Shown here: piece after piece, positions 37,146-45,516 of the stretch
Layout of the letters: each line of letters begins with the position of its first letter
Numbering within the stretch: position 1 is the stretch's first letter
From: Streptomyces sp. Isolate_45
Lineage (GTDB): Bacteria; Actinomycetota; Actinomycetes; Streptomycetales; Streptomycetaceae
DNA: 62,929 bases
NCBI RefSeq assembly: GCF_024721315.2
Contig: NZ_JANFAK020000036.1
Coordinates: 1 to 62,929 of the forward strand
Direction of reading: 5' to 3'
Made by a program: the position numbers and the translations under genes
The notes under the pieces: model-generated
The model's database searches: none
What the model saw: the letters and a program-made list of their open reading frames with translations, nothing else
Told to the model about the DNA's origin: nothing

Positions 37146-37361
37146 TCAGGTGAGCGCAGGCTCCGCCTGGGGTACGTCGAGGTCGATGCCGTCGAGCAGC
37201 GAGTCTCCGTGCTGAGCGGCGGCCGCATTCAGTGCGTCGTTCTCGGACTGGATCCGTCCGAGTTCGGACTCGAGGTCCTGGACGCGCTGCTGAAGCCGTC
37301 GCATCTCGGCGAGGAGTCGCGGGTCGGAACCGCCGACGTAACCGAGAAGCGCCTTTGCCAT
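37146..37361 (-). CDS. Small conserved coiled-coil protein (71 aa)
   Basis: The protein starts MAKALLGYVGGSDPRLLAEM and then has a heptad-rich segment LQQRVQDLESELGRIQSEN (about residues 24-42) predicting a short coiled coil, ending in an acidic tail. I recognise it as a widely conserved Streptomyces protein of unknown function, but cannot name it. The ATG at 37361 follows an AGGA motif. It is a monocistronic-looking gene with its own canonical terminator, between smc and acylphosphatase. Confidence 0.85.
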   Translation of the reverse strand: MAKALLGYVGGSDPRLLAEMRRLQQRVQDLESELGRIQSENDALNAAAAQHGDSLLDGIDLDVPQAEPALT

Positions 37362-37710
37362 GATGGATGGTCCTCCACACTGAGTGACCGACCGAAGCGG
37401 TGTGGGTCGTGAGGGAATCGCACCCGCGGATGTCCGGCAGCGACTGACAGTCACTGCGCTTACTACTGCCAACACTGCCAAACAGCTCAGGTGCGCGGGG
37501 CTTCCAGCGTCTCACCAAAAAGTTTGACGGTCAACACGATCACGCCCCGTATCGGCGGACGGCCCGGTCCGCGCAAGGGTCGCGGAGATCATCCTCGTCT
37601 CCGAGCCTTCCACGGATCGGCGCCCACGGCAACGCGTCGGCGATGAATGCGCAGATCCGACCATGTGCGCGCGAGCCGCGAGTCCGATCAGTTCATGATC
37701 GGTCGAAAGA
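37362..37710. other. 349-bp gap upstream of the 71-aa gene
   Basis: No gene is supported. The segment is relatively AT-rich. It contains a 21-bp inverted repeat at 37437-37457 (gcagcgactg a cagtcactgc, 9 of 10 pairs) and a direct repeat of ctgccaa at 37467-37493. It probably holds the promoter and operator of the 71-aa gene, but no clear -10/-35 pair stands out. Confidence 0.5.
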
Positions 37711-37992
37711 TCACCGCATCCCGAAGCCGTCGTAACCGCCGCGCGGTGTGCCCCAGATCTCCGTCACGCCGTCCACCCTCCCGGGCGTGTCGGCGGAGTG
37801 GAGCCATTCCAGCAGCCGGTGGCAATTCTCACGTTGACCTTCGGCCACCACCTGGACCCGACCGTCGTCCAGATTGAGGGCGAATCCGACCATGCCACCG
37901 ATCTCCAGGGCATTCGCCCTGGTGAACCAACGGAAGCCCACTCCCTGTACACGGCCACGCACCCAGGCGGTCAGCCGGACATCTTCATTCAT
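37711..37992 (-). CDS. Acylphosphatase
   Basis: This 93-aa protein hydrolyses carboxyl-phosphate bonds. The signature [18 protein letters not shown] contains the phosphate-binding loop Arg, and [17 protein letters not shown] carries the catalytic Asn. Length is typical. It is a conserved neighbour of smc in actinobacteria. The ATG at 37992 faces the divergent CAP gene. Confidence 0.96.
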   Translation of the reverse strand: MNEDVRLTAWVRGRVQGVGFRWFTRANALEIGGMVGFALNLDDGRVQVVAEGQRENCHRLLEWLHSADTPGRVDGVTEIWGTPRGGYDGFGMR

Positions 37993-38070
37993 GCGTGAAC
38001 GCTAACGGGGCAAACACTTTCGGGTCACATCGCCCCCTTGGCCTCATGGACTACAGTCCCCCACCAATGC

Positions 38071-38088
38071 CTCACCCGTTCGGGTGAG
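38071..38088 (+). promoter_or_regulatory. Inverted repeat upstream of the CAP gene
   Basis: The repeat ctcacccg-tt-cgggtgag is an 8-bp perfect palindrome 35 nt before the CAP-domain start codon. It could be an operator or a leader hairpin. Confidence 0.4.
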
Positions 38089-38123
38089 TAAAGGTTGATC
38101 TTGCAAGGAAGGGCGAGCCGCCG

Positions 38124-39179
38124 ATGGGACGCCACCGACTCCACGCCGCGCCGCCCCGCCGCGGCGTCACGCGCCGCACCGCCGTGCGAACCGGCCTGCT
38201 CGGCGTCTCGGTGGCCGTGGCCCTCGGTACGGCGGCCGTCACGACCGGCTTCGTACCGGTCGGCGGTTCGTTCCCCTACGTGGGCCCCGGCGCCGACCGG
38301 ACCGAGGCGAAGGCCGAGCCCGCCGCGCGCGCGGAACGGACGCCGGAGCCGCAGGGCGGCCTCGCCGGCCTGTCGGGCCGCGCCTCGTCGGCCCCCGCCG
38401 GCAAGGGCGTGACCAGCCCGTCGGCCTCCGCCGACGCTTCGGGCTCGGCGTCCCCGTCGACCTCGGCGTCCCCGTCGACCTCGCCGTCCCCGTCGACCTC
38501 GCCGTCCCCGTCGACCTCGCCGTCCCCGTCGACCTCGCCGTCCCCGTCGACCTCGCCGTCCCCGTCGACCTCGCCGTCCCCGTCGACCTCGCCGTCCCCG
38601 TCGACCTCGCCGTCCCCGTCGACCTCGTCATCGCCGACGCCCTCGGCCTCCCCCTCGACGACCCCTCCCCCGTCCCCTTCCTCCAAGGAGCCGGAGCGGA
38701 CGGTCGCCCCGCCGGCTCCCGAGCCGCCGACCCCCAAGCCCGCGGAGCCCGAGCCCGAGCCGCCGGCGCCCAAGCCCACCGCCCCGAAGCCCGACGACGG
38801 CCACAACGCCGAGGAGGCGGCCGTCCTCACCCTGGTGAACCAGGAACGCGCGATGGCGGGTTGCGGTCCGGTCCGGGCGAACCCGCCCCTCGCCTCACTT
38901 GCCGGGGCCTTCAGCAAGGACATGGCGGTCCGCGGCTTCTTCGACCACACCGACCCGGACGGGAACACCCCCTGGATGCGGGCCGACAAGGCCGGCGTCT
39001 CGGGTATGGGCGGCGAGAACATCGCGCGCGGCCAGGGTGACGCCGACGCCGTGATGAAGGCCTGGATGGACAGCCCGGGCCACAAGGCGAACATACTCAA
39101 CTGCGAATTCCGCACCCTGGGCGTCGGCGTGTACGTCGCGTCCGGCGGCCCCTGGTGGACCCAGGACTTCGGCTTCTAG
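38124..39179 (+). CDS. Secreted CAP/SCP-domain protein with Ser/Pro/Thr repeat linker
   Basis: This 351-aa exported protein has a basic N-terminus (RRTAVRTG) and hydrophobic segment (about residues 24-45) acting as signal peptide or anchor, a repeat linker of ten SPSTS units (about 110-169), a Pro-rich PEPEPPAPKP stretch, and a C-terminal CAP domain (about 235-351) with LVNQERAMAGCG, FFDHTDPDGNTPW, GENIARGQ and HKANILNCEFRTLGVG. CAP domains are extracellular, of varied or unknown function. The linker should span the cell wall. It is divergent from acylphosphatase. Confidence 0.92.
   Translation: MGRHRLHAAPPRRGVTRRTAVRTGLLGVSVAVALGTAAVTTGFVPVGGSFPYVGPGADRTEAKAEPAARAERTPEPQGGLAGLSGRASSAPAGKGVTSPSASADASGSASPSTSASPSTSPSPSTSPSPSTSPSPSTSPSPSTSPSPSTSPSPSTSPSPSTSPSPSTSSSPTPSASPSTTPPPSPSSKEPERTVAPPAPEPPTPKPAEPEPEPPAPKPTAPKPDDGHNAEEAAVLTLVNQERAMAGCGPVRANPPLASLAGAFSKDMAVRGFFDHTDPDGNTPWMRADKAGVSGMGGENIARGQGDADAVMKAWMDSPGHKANILNCEFRTLGVGVYVASGGPWWTQDFGF
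38451..38630 (+). repeat. Ten tandem 18-bp units (SPSTS linker)
   Basis: The unit tccccgtcgacctcgccg recurs ten times head to tail in frame within the CAP gene, most copies identical. The copy number is likely to vary between strains. Identity at third positions points to recent slippage expansion. It is coding, not a CRISPR array. Confidence 0.95.
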
Positions 39180-39205
39180 AAGCCCCCGGGCCCCTTCTTG
39201 CCCGA

Positions 39206-39820
39206 TCAGACGGCGGCGGGCGCCGACAGTGCCGCCCGACCCGCCACGACCACGCGGGTGTGGTCGGCCACCCGGCGGCCGAGGTGCTCGGCGGTCGCGA
39301 GGTCGGCCTTGTGCACGCCCTCCGGGCCCTCGTCGGAGTTGGTCTGGGCCGCGGCGCCTGAGAAGAAGCCGAGGCGGTTCAGGTCGAACTCGGATCCCGT
39401 GGTGGAGTTCCAGCCGGGCTTCAGGCCCAGGTTGACCCAGCTCATGCCGTGCTGCGCGGCCAGCGTCTGGAAGAACTGCAGGGTGTGCAGCTTGTCGCCG
39501 CTCTTGGAACCGGAGTTGGTGAAGCCGGCCGCGACCTTGTCCTGCCAGACGTCGCCGAACCAGCGCTTCGAGGTGGCCTCGGCGAAGACGTGGAAGGCGC
39601 CCGAGGCGGTGCCCATGTAGGTCGGGGAGCCGAAGACGATGGCGTCGGAGCCGTCGAGCAGCTCCCATTCGGCCTCGCCGATCTCGTCGACCTTGATCAG
39701 GTGGACGGTCGCGCCGGCCGCGGCGGCTCCCGCCCGTACGGCCTCGGCGACGACCGCGGTGTGCCCGTACCCGGAGTGGTAGGCGATCGATACGACGGGC
39801 GCGGGGGTGACTGCGGACAT
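39206..39820 (-). CDS. Flavodoxin-family NAD(P)H:quinone oxidoreductase (WrbA-like)
   Basis: This 204-aa protein has the FMN phosphate loop AYHSGYGHTAVVAEAV and the second FMN-binding segment VFGSPTYMGTASG. WrbA-type enzymes reduce quinones by two electrons, protecting against redox cycling. It is divergent from a HxlR regulator gene (119 bp apart) with an inverted repeat between them, a common arrangement for quinone-response pairs. Confidence 0.9.
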   Translation of the reverse strand: MSAVTPAPVVSIAYHSGYGHTAVVAEAVRAGAAAAGATVHLIKVDEIGEAEWELLDGSDAIVFGSPTYMGTASGAFHVFAEATSKRWFGDVWQDKVAAGFTNSGSKSGDKLHTLQFFQTLAAQHGMSWVNLGLKPGWNSTTGSEFDLNRLGFFSGAAAQTNSDEGPEGVHKADLATAEHLGRRVADHTRVVVAGRAALSAPAAV

Positions 39821-39881
39821 GGGCTGTTCTCCTCAAGAGCGGTGCGGTGGGTACTGCGGTGCGACGAGAGAAAGAGAATCA

Positions 39882-39913
39882 CTAACTTTTCGAAAGCGCA
39901 AGCAGACAGTTAG
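39882..39913. promoter_or_regulatory. Candidate HxlR operator
   Basis: The half-sites ctaac (39882-39886) and gttag (39909-39913) form an inverted repeat with a 22-bp spacer in the divergent region between the flavodoxin and HxlR genes, in an unusually AT-rich patch. Confidence 0.45.
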
Positions 39914-39939
39914 CGCTGCCCGGGGGTACGCTTGTACGC

Positions 39940-40344
39940 ATGGAGTCACCTGTCTGTACCGAAGCCGCCGGCGCGGACCTGCCGTTCGACGTCTTCGCGC
40001 GCGCCTGTCCCTCCCGGGAAACCCTTGAGCACGTCACCGGCCGCTGGGGCAGCCTGACGGTCGGCGCCCTGCGCGAAGGCCCCTGCCGCTTCAACGAGCT
40101 GCGCCGCCGGGTCGACGGCGTGAGCGAGAAGATGCTCTCGCAGACCCTGCACGCGCTGGAGCGCGACGGCATCGTCCACCGCGAGGCACAGCCGACCAAC
40201 CCGCCCCGCGTCGACTACGAGCTGACGACGCTCGGCCGCGAGGTCGCGGACCGACTGCTCGCGCTCATCCACTTCCTCGAAGGCAACATGGACCAGGTCA
40301 TGGCCTCCCGGGGTGCCTACGACGCGGAGCGCGGCGGCCGCTGA
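39940..40344 (+). CDS. HxlR-family transcriptional regulator
   Basis: This 134-aa winged-helix regulator has the family core: [40 protein letters not shown] and the wing [11 protein letters not shown] cysteine (Cys23, in RACPS) sits where redox-sensing relatives such as QorR carry their reactive thiol. Taken with the divergent quinone oxidoreductase, a repressor that senses diamide or quinone stress is likely (inference). Its 3' end overlaps mutM by 28 bp tail to tail. Confidence 0.92.
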   Translation: MESPVCTEAAGADLPFDVFARACPSRETLEHVTGRWGSLTVGALREGPCRFNELRRRVDGVSEKMLSQTLHALERDGIVHREAQPTNPPRVDYELTTLGREVADRLLALIHFLEGNMDQVMASRGAYDAERGGR

Positions 40345-41186
40345 CAGCGCGGACAGAAGTAGCTGGACCGGTTCATCCAGGCGCGGCGCCGCATCGGCGT
40401 GCCGCAGCGGCGGCAGGGCTCACCCTCCCGGCCGTACGCGTCGAGCGAGCGGTCGAAGTAGCCCGATTCCCCGTTCACGTTGACGTACAGGCTGTCGAAG
40501 CTGGTCCCGCCGACGGCGAGCGCGGCGTTCATGACGTCCCGCACGTGAGTCAGGAGTTCCGTGCTCCGGGGGCGCGTCAGGGTGCCGGTGGGGCGCTCGT
40601 AGTGCAGCTTCGCGCGCCACAGTGCCTCGTCCGCGTAGATGTTGCCGACCCCGCTGATCAGCGACTGGTCCAACAGGGCCCGCTTCACGGTGGTGCGCTT
40701 GGCGCGCAGCGCGAGGTGGTAGGCCCCCTCCTCGAAGAGCGGGTCCAGCGGGTCGCGCGCGATGTGCGCGATGACGTCGGGCAACCCCTCGGCGCTGTCG
40801 CCGACGATCTCGTGCAGGGACAGTCCGCCGAAGGTGCGCTGGTCGACGAAGCGCAGCTCGGTTCCGGTGTCGTCGGCGAAGCGGACCCGAATGCGCAGGT
40901 GCTTCTCGTCGGGAGCCCCGGCCGGCTGCACCAGCAGCTGGCCGCTCATCCCGAGGTGGCCGAGTACGGAGAGGTCCCCGCCCTCCAGCGGCAGCCACAG
41001 GTACTTGCCGCGCCGCCGCGGCACCCCGATGGTCCGGCCGGCCAGGCGCGCAGCGAAATCGGCCCCGCCGGCCGGGTGTCGGCGTACCGCGCGGGGATGG
41101 AGCACCTCCACGGAGGCGACGGTCCGCCCCGCCACCCATCGCTCCAGCCCGCGCCGCACCACTTCGACTTCGGGCAGCTCGGGCAC
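40317..41186 (-). CDS. mutM: Formamidopyrimidine-DNA glycosylase MutM/Fpg
   Basis: This 289-aa base-excision enzyme removes 8-oxoguanine and opens abasic sites. The catalytic N-terminal PELPEVE (Pro2, Glu3) is intact, with the HLGMSGQLL segment, the H2TH region [19 protein letters not shown] and a C-terminal zinc finger CRRC..CPRC. All catalytic residues are present. It follows rnc in the conserved rnc-mutM order, 161 bp downstream of rnc. Confidence 0.97.
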   Translation of the reverse strand: MPELPEVEVVRRGLERWVAGRTVASVEVLHPRAVRRHPAGGADFAARLAGRTIGVPRRRGKYLWLPLEGGDLSVLGHLGMSGQLLVQPAGAPDEKHLRIRVRFADDTGTELRFVDQRTFGGLSLHEIVGDSAEGLPDVIAHIARDPLDPLFEEGAYHLALRAKRTTVKRALLDQSLISGVGNIYADEALWRAKLHYERPTGTLTRPRSTELLTHVRDVMNAALAVGGTSFDSLYVNVNGESGYFDRSLDAYGREGEPCRRCGTPMRRRAWMNRSSYFCPRCQRPPRSAS

Positions 41187-41289
41187 GGCGTTCTCCTCCG
41201 GAGATCCACGGACGGGGGGCTCCGGCGAGCCTACCGGCCGCCCGCCGCCGCCCGGAAAGGGATCGGGAAACAGTCCCGGAAACGGGTCC

Positions 41290-41320
41290 GCCCGCCTCCT
41301 GCCGGGGCAGGGGGCGGGCG
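41290..41320 (-). terminator. Terminator hairpin after rnc
   Basis: A 13-pair stem with one G-U (cgcccgcctcctg/cagggggcgggcg) and a 5-nt loop lies 28 nt after the rnc stop, between rnc and mutM. Confidence 0.65.
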
Positions 41321-41347
41321 GGGAACACCCGAAGGGGCGGTGGTCGA

Positions 41348-42181
41348 TCAGGCGCCCGGCGTCGGTTCGGCGGGCGTCGGCGCCCCGTCGTCCTCGGCCG
41401 GAACGACGGGCGGAGCCGCCGCGACCGCGGCGGCAGCCGCGATCCGCTCGTCCGCCGCGGCACGGATCCCGCGCCAGGCGGATTCCGCTGCCTGCTGTTC
41501 CGCTTCCTTCTTGCTGCGGCCGGTGCCGGTGCCGTACGAGACACCACCGACGCGGGCGGCAGCGGTAAAGGTCTTTTCGTGGTCCGGTCCGGTCTCGGTC
41601 ACCAGATATTCCGGTACGCCGAGGCCTTCAGCCGCCGTGAGCTCCTGGAGACTGGTCTTCCAGTCCAGGCCGGCCCCGAGGTTGGAGGACTTCTCGATGA
41701 GCGGGTCGAAGAGCCGGTGAACCAGCTCCGAGGCCGCGTCGAGGCCCTGATCGAGGTAGACCGCGCCGATCACCGCTTCAAGGGTGTCGGCGAGGATGGA
41801 GGCCTTGTCCCGGCCACCCGTGCCCTCTTCGCCCCGGCCGAGCCGGATGAAGGAGCCGAGTTCGAGGCCGCGCCCCACCTCCGCCAGCGCACGCGAGTTG
41901 ACCACCGCGGCCCGCAGTTTGGCCAGCTGGCCTTCAGGCAGGTCGGGGTGGGTGGTGTACAGCGTGTCCGTGACCACCAGGCCCAGCACGGAGTCCCCGA
42001 GGAACTCCAGGCGTTCGTTGGTGGGCAGACCGCCGTTCTCGTACGCGTACGAACGGTGGGTCAGCGCACGCACCAGAAGGGCGGACTCGAGTTGGTACCC
42101 GAGCCGCCCTTCCAGAAGCGTGTGGGACGAGGCCGCGTTGTTACTGTCTGCCTGCTTCTCAGCGTTGGACAGCTCAGACAT
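41348..42181 (-). CDS. rnc: Ribonuclease III (AbsB)
   Basis: This 277-aa double-strand RNase has the signature [13 protein letters not shown] (about 56-68), the downstream catalytic [13 protein letters not shown], a dsRNA-binding domain (about 180-250, [30 protein letters not shown]) and an Ala/Pro-rich tail. In S. coelicolor rnc is absB, which globally controls antibiotic production. The ATG at 42181 gives [10 protein letters not shown]. It follows rpmF by 19 bp. Confidence 0.97.
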   Translation of the reverse strand: MSELSNAEKQADSNNAASSHTLLEGRLGYQLESALLVRALTHRSYAYENGGLPTNERLEFLGDSVLGLVVTDTLYTTHPDLPEGQLAKLRAAVVNSRALAEVGRGLELGSFIRLGRGEEGTGGRDKASILADTLEAVIGAVYLDQGLDAASELVHRLFDPLIEKSSNLGAGLDWKTSLQELTAAEGLGVPEYLVTETGPDHEKTFTAAARVGGVSYGTGTGRSKKEAEQQAAESAWRGIRAAADERIAAAAAVAAAPPVVPAEDDGAPTPAEPTPGA

Positions 42182-42200
42182 TGCGCCTCTCACCAGCCGC

Positions 42201-42374
42201 TCAGACCTCGAGGACCTGGCGCTTGTTGTAGGTGCCGCAGCTCGGGCACGCAATGTGCTGGAGCTTCGGCTCCTGGCAACGCTCACACGAAACCAGGGTG
42301 GGGACCGCAGCCTTCCACTGCGACCGGCGGTGGCGCGTGTTGCTGCGCGACATCTTCCGCTTCGGAACAGCCAC
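42201..42374 (-). CDS. rpmF: 50S ribosomal protein L32 (zinc-binding form)
   Basis: This 57-aa protein begins [20 protein letters not shown] and has two CxxC pairs (Cys30/33 and Cys43/46), so it is the zinc-containing C+ form. Start is GTG 42374. It sits between the DUF177 gene (2 bp upstream) and rnc, the standard yceD-rpmF-rnc order. Confidence 0.98.
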   Translation of the reverse strand: MAVPKRKMSRSNTRHRRSQWKAAVPTLVSCERCQEPKLQHIACPSCGTYNKRQVLEV

Positions 42375-42376
42375 GG

Positions 42377-43045
42377 CTACTTCTCCTGCTTCTCGGCGGC
42401 GCCCTGAACTCCGTCAGAGGCAGTGCCGCTCATGTTGTCCTTCTCGTCGTCCTGATCGGTCACGACGAGTCCCTGCAATGCCGCCCAACGGATGTCGACG
42501 GCGTCATGGTGGTGTTCCGGGTCGTCGTTCAGGCTGAGCCCGCAGTCGGGGCACAGTCCGAGACAGTCCTCCCGGCACACCGGCTGCATGGGCAGTGCGA
42601 GCACCACCACATCGCGCAGCACGGGTTCGAGGTCGAACAAGCCGTCCTCGAGGAAGAGCGTGTCCTCGTCGTCCTCGGCGTCGTCGGCCGGCTCCGCCTT
42701 GGAGCGGGTCCGGTCGTCGGCGTCAGGGTACGAGAACATCTCCTGGAAGTCCGCCTTGAGCTCACGCTCGACGGTCTCCAGACACCTTACGCACTCCCCC
42801 ACGGCCGATGCACGGGCGGTGCCTGTGACAAGCACCCCTTCCATGACCGACTCCAAGCGGAGCTTGAGCTTCAACGGGGTGCCTTCCGGCACTCCGATGA
42901 CGCCGGCGAGACCGAAGTCCGCCGGGGTCGCGATCTCACGGGACAGCCGCTGCATGGCACCCGGACGCCGACCCAGTTCGTGCGTGTCGAACACGAGGGG
43001 GTCGCGGTGGTCAAGGCGGGTATTCAGGGCCGTTCCTGCTTTCAC
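42377..43045 (-). CDS. DUF177/YceD-family protein
   Basis: This protein of about 222 aa has the core [19 protein letters not shown] at its start and a cysteine pattern [13 protein letters not shown] and [16 protein letters not shown] typical of YceD. The family is linked to 23S rRNA and L32 handling (rpmF is 2 bp downstream). The frame is open to an ATG at 43102, but codons before about 43045 lack the G/C third-position bias, so GTG 43045, or even a CTG start nearer LNTRLDH, is more likely. Confidence 0.88.
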   Translation of the reverse strand: MKAGTALNTRLDHRDPLVFDTHELGRRPGAMQRLSREIATPADFGLAGVIGVPEGTPLKLKLRLESVMEGVLVTGTARASAVGECVRCLETVERELKADFQEMFSYPDADDRTRSKAEPADDAEDDEDTLFLEDGLFDLEPVLRDVVVLALPMQPVCREDCLGLCPDCGLSLNDDPEHHHDAVDIRWAALQGLVVTDQDDEKDNMSGTASDGVQGAAEKQEK

Positions 43046-43181
43046 GGATCGTTGAAGATCAAAGACCTGCCGCACAAGCGAAGAACCGCTTACGGGCAGC
43101 ATGGATCGCGGTGCATACGCGCGACCGAAGTGCCAGGATACCCGGCGACACGCCCTGCGCCCAATCCGGGCCGGGGACGGA

Positions 43182-44219
43182 CTAGCGCCCCTGTTCGTAC
43201 TGGCGCAGCTGGTCCAGGTTGATCATGCTCGTGTCGAAGAAGCTGGTCTCGTCGAGGGCCGGCTGGTACTGCTGCGGCTGCTGCTGGTAGGCCGCGTAGG
43301 GGTCGGGCTGCTGCCCGCCGCCGTACGGATCGGCGTACGCGGCCTGCTGCTGCGTCCCGTACGCCTGCCCGGCCCAGGGGTCCTGGTAGCCGTAGGCGTC
43401 CTGCTGCGCGGCCACCGGCTGCGGGTAGTAGGCCTCGTACGCGGGCTGCGGCTGCGCCTGCGCGGGGATCGGGGCGGGCGTCGGAGCGGGTTCGGCCAGG
43501 CCCGCCAGGAAGTCCGCGTCGCTCGACGGCCGTCCCGCCCGGTCCGCCGCCGCGTCCTGGGCGGCCATGTGGGCGCCGAGGTCGTCCGTCTGCGCCCGGC
43601 CCAGGAGCTTCTGGCGACCCCGGCCGACGGCCTCCAGGGTCTTGGCGAGCACCGCCTCGAAGGTCGCCAGCTTCATGTCGACGTACGCGTCGGCCTGCTC
43701 GCGCCGGCTCTGCGGGTCGTTGCCGCGCTCGGGGGCGTCCTCGTCGTCGGGGTGGTCGTGGCCCTGCCCGGCCGGGCCTCGGCCCAGGAGCTTCTCGCGG
43801 CCACGGTCCACCGCGCCGATGGTCTTGCCGAGGACGACCTCGAAGTTGGCCAGCTTGCTGTCGACGTAGTCGTCCGCCTCGGCCCGGATCTCCTCGGCCT
43901 CCCGGCGGGCGTCCGCCAGGATCCGGTCGGCCTCGGCCTGTGAGTTGCGGGCCACCTCGGTGTCGGCGATCAGCGCGCCCCGCTGGGCGTGCGCGGACCC
44001 GATGATCCGCTCCGCTTCCCGGCGGGCCTCCTCGACCATCTGCTCCCGGCCCCCGAGGAGTTCGCGCGCCTGCGCGAGCGAGCCGGGCAGGGCCTGGCGT
44101 ACCTCGTCGAGCCGGCCGAGGAGCTCCGCGCGGTTGAGCACGCAGGAGGCCGACATGGGCATGGACCGGGCGGCGCCGACGGCCGCGACGATCTCGTCCA
44201 GCTTCTTCTGTACGTCCAT
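43182..44219 (-). CDS. Coiled-coil cell-division-like protein with internal duplication
   Basis: This 345-aa cytoplasmic protein has a coiled coil (about residues 48-120, VEEARREAERIIGSAH, DARREAEEIRAEADD) resembling DivIVA/ATP-synthase b stalks. A 30-residue motif is repeated: VDSKLANFEVVLGKTIGAV (118 on) and VDMKLATFEAVLAKTLEAV (179 on), each ending in GRxKLLGR. The C-terminus is Gln/Tyr/Pro-rich. It is annotated in relatives as cell-division-initiation-like; the function is unproven. It lies between coaD and the DUF177 gene on the same strand. Confidence 0.85.
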   Translation of the reverse strand: MDVQKKLDEIVAAVGAARSMPMSASCVLNRAELLGRLDEVRQALPGSLAQARELLGGREQMVEEARREAERIIGSAHAQRGALIADTEVARNSQAEADRILADARREAEEIRAEADDYVDSKLANFEVVLGKTIGAVDRGREKLLGRGPAGQGHDHPDDEDAPERGNDPQSRREQADAYVDMKLATFEAVLAKTLEAVGRGRQKLLGRAQTDDLGAHMAAQDAAADRAGRPSSDADFLAGLAEPAPTPAPIPAQAQPQPAYEAYYPQPVAAQQDAYGYQDPWAGQAYGTQQQAAYADPYGGGQQPDPYAAYQQQPQQYQPALDETSFFDTSMINLDQLRQYEQGR

Positions 44220-44304
44220 GGGGGCTCGCACTCTCTGCCCCGGGCCGGTGCCGGGACGGACGGGACGGCTGAGGAGACGACTGTAGAGCCACCGGACCGG
44301 CGTG

Positions 44305-44337
44305 CGGCGCGGACCGGGAAACCTCGGTCCGGCCGCC
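44305..44337 (-). terminator. Hairpin after coaD
   Basis: The arms ggaccg/cggtcc are extended by gcggc/gccgc with small bulges. The structure lies just past the coaD stop. Confidence 0.45.
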
Positions 44338-44343
44338 GCCGGG

Positions 44344-44823
44344 TCACTTCGAGCCGAGCCGCTCGATCAGCGCCGCGTGCACGTGCGCGGGAAGCAGGTG
44401 GGCGACGTCGCCGCCCCAGGCCGCGACCTCCTTGACCAGGGAGGACGACAGGAAGCTGTAGGTCGGGTTGGTCGGCACGAACAGCGTTTCGACTCCCGAG
44501 AGGCCCATGTTCATCTGGGCCATCTGGAGCTCGTAGTCGAAGTCGCTGACGGCGCGCAGGCCCTTGACGATGGCCGGGATGTCCCGCTGCTTGCAGAAGT
44601 CGACGAGCAGGCCGTGGAAGGACTCGACCTCGATGTTCCCGTAGTCGGCGGTCGCCTCACGGATCAGCTCGATCCGTTCCTCGACGGTGAAGAGGCCCTG
44701 CTTGGACTGGTTGATCATCACGGCGACGTGGACCACGTCGTAGAGCCTGGAGGCCCGGCCGATGATGTCGAGGTGTCCGTTGGTGATGGGGTCGAACGAC
44801 CCCGGACAGACGGCGCGGCGCAA
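44344..44823 (-). CDS. coaD: Phosphopantetheine adenylyltransferase CoaD
   Basis: This 159-aa enzyme makes dephospho-CoA from ATP and 4'-phosphopantetheine. It has the nucleotidyltransferase motif TNGH (14-17) in CPGSFDPITNGHLD and the late NPTYSFLSSSLVKEVA. The start is TTG 44823, behind GAGGGA, which gives the known Streptomyces length; ATGs at 44853/44856 overlapping the rsmD stop are alternatives. It pairs with rsmD as usual. Confidence 0.96.
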   Translation of the reverse strand: MRRAVCPGSFDPITNGHLDIIGRASRLYDVVHVAVMINQSKQGLFTVEERIELIREATADYGNIEVESFHGLLVDFCKQRDIPAIVKGLRAVSDFDYELQMAQMNMGLSGVETLFVPTNPTYSFLSSSLVKEVAAWGGDVAHLLPAHVHAALIERLGSK

Positions 44824-44852
44824 CTGAAGTCCCTCGCTCTCCCGTGCGGGCA

Positions 44853-45431
44853 TCATGAATCTTCGCTGGTGAAGGCGGCGCGACCGTACCAAAGCGTGCC
44901 CTCGCCGTACTTGCGCGAGCGCAGCGCCTCGAACCCCTCGGGCCACGGGAACGCACCGCTCCTCGTGCTGCGCTCCACGGTGACGAGCGCATCGTCCGTG
45001 AGCCAGTCATTGGACCGGAGTGTGAGGAGGATCTCGCCAAGATCGCCGTGCTCGACGGCGTACGGGGGGTCCAGGAAGACGATGTCGTACGGGTCGCCCT
45101 GCGCGGTGGCGGCGACGATCTGCTCCGCCTTGCCCGGCCGGAACTCGGCGCCGGGCAGCCCCAGGGTCGTGATGTTCTGCCGGATGGCCTGGGAGGCCTT
45201 GGCGTCGGTTTCCACCAGCAGGGCGTGGGCCGCGCCCCGCGACAGGGCCTCCAGGCCCACGGCGCCGGAGCCGCCGTAGAGGTCGAGCACCCGGGCGCCC
45301 TCCAGGCCGTGCAGCGACTCCCAGGTGGAGAAGAGCCCCTCGCGCATCCGGTCGGAGGTGGGGCGGGTGCCGGTGCCGGGCGGCACGGTCAGCCGCCGCC
45401 CGCCGGCGGTGCCGGCGATCACGCGGGTCAT
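44853..45431 (-). CDS. rsmD: 16S rRNA (guanine966-N2)-methyltransferase RsmD
   Basis: This 192-aa class I methyltransferase has TRVIAGTAGGRRL, RPTSDRMREGLFSTW, SAM motif VLDLYGGSGAVGLEAL and the catalytic DPPY (IVFLDPPYAVE). It modifies G966 of 16S rRNA. It is upstream of coaD with only 29 nt between the rsmD stop and the TTG start of coaD. Confidence 0.96.
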   Translation of the reverse strand: MTRVIAGTAGGRRLTVPPGTGTRPTSDRMREGLFSTWESLHGLEGARVLDLYGGSGAVGLEALSRGAAHALLVETDAKASQAIRQNITTLGLPGAEFRPGKAEQIVAATAQGDPYDIVFLDPPYAVEHGDLGEILLTLRSNDWLTDDALVTVERSTRSGAFPWPEGFEALRSRKYGEGTLWYGRAAFTSEDS

Positions 45432-45516
45432 CTGGGGTTCCTTCGCTGGGGTGGGCGGGTACGGGCGGTTTCGGTCTCGAACCCCACGATAGGTCGTGCC
45501 GCCCGGGAGCCACCGC

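Noticed and set aside
37647..37877. 76-codon plus-strand frame
   Set aside because: It is antisense to the well-supported acylphosphatase gene.
38451..38630. Possible CRISPR array
   Set aside because: Units are contiguous 18-bp in-frame repeats with no spacers, and there are no cas genes.
38239..38631. Minus-strand frame with repeated GTARST
   Set aside because: It is the antisense translation of the CAP gene's 18-bp repeats, with no start signal.
41579..43222. 547-codon plus-strand frame across rnc-rpmF-DUF177
   Set aside because: Shadow ORF; the three minus-strand genes have recognisable families.
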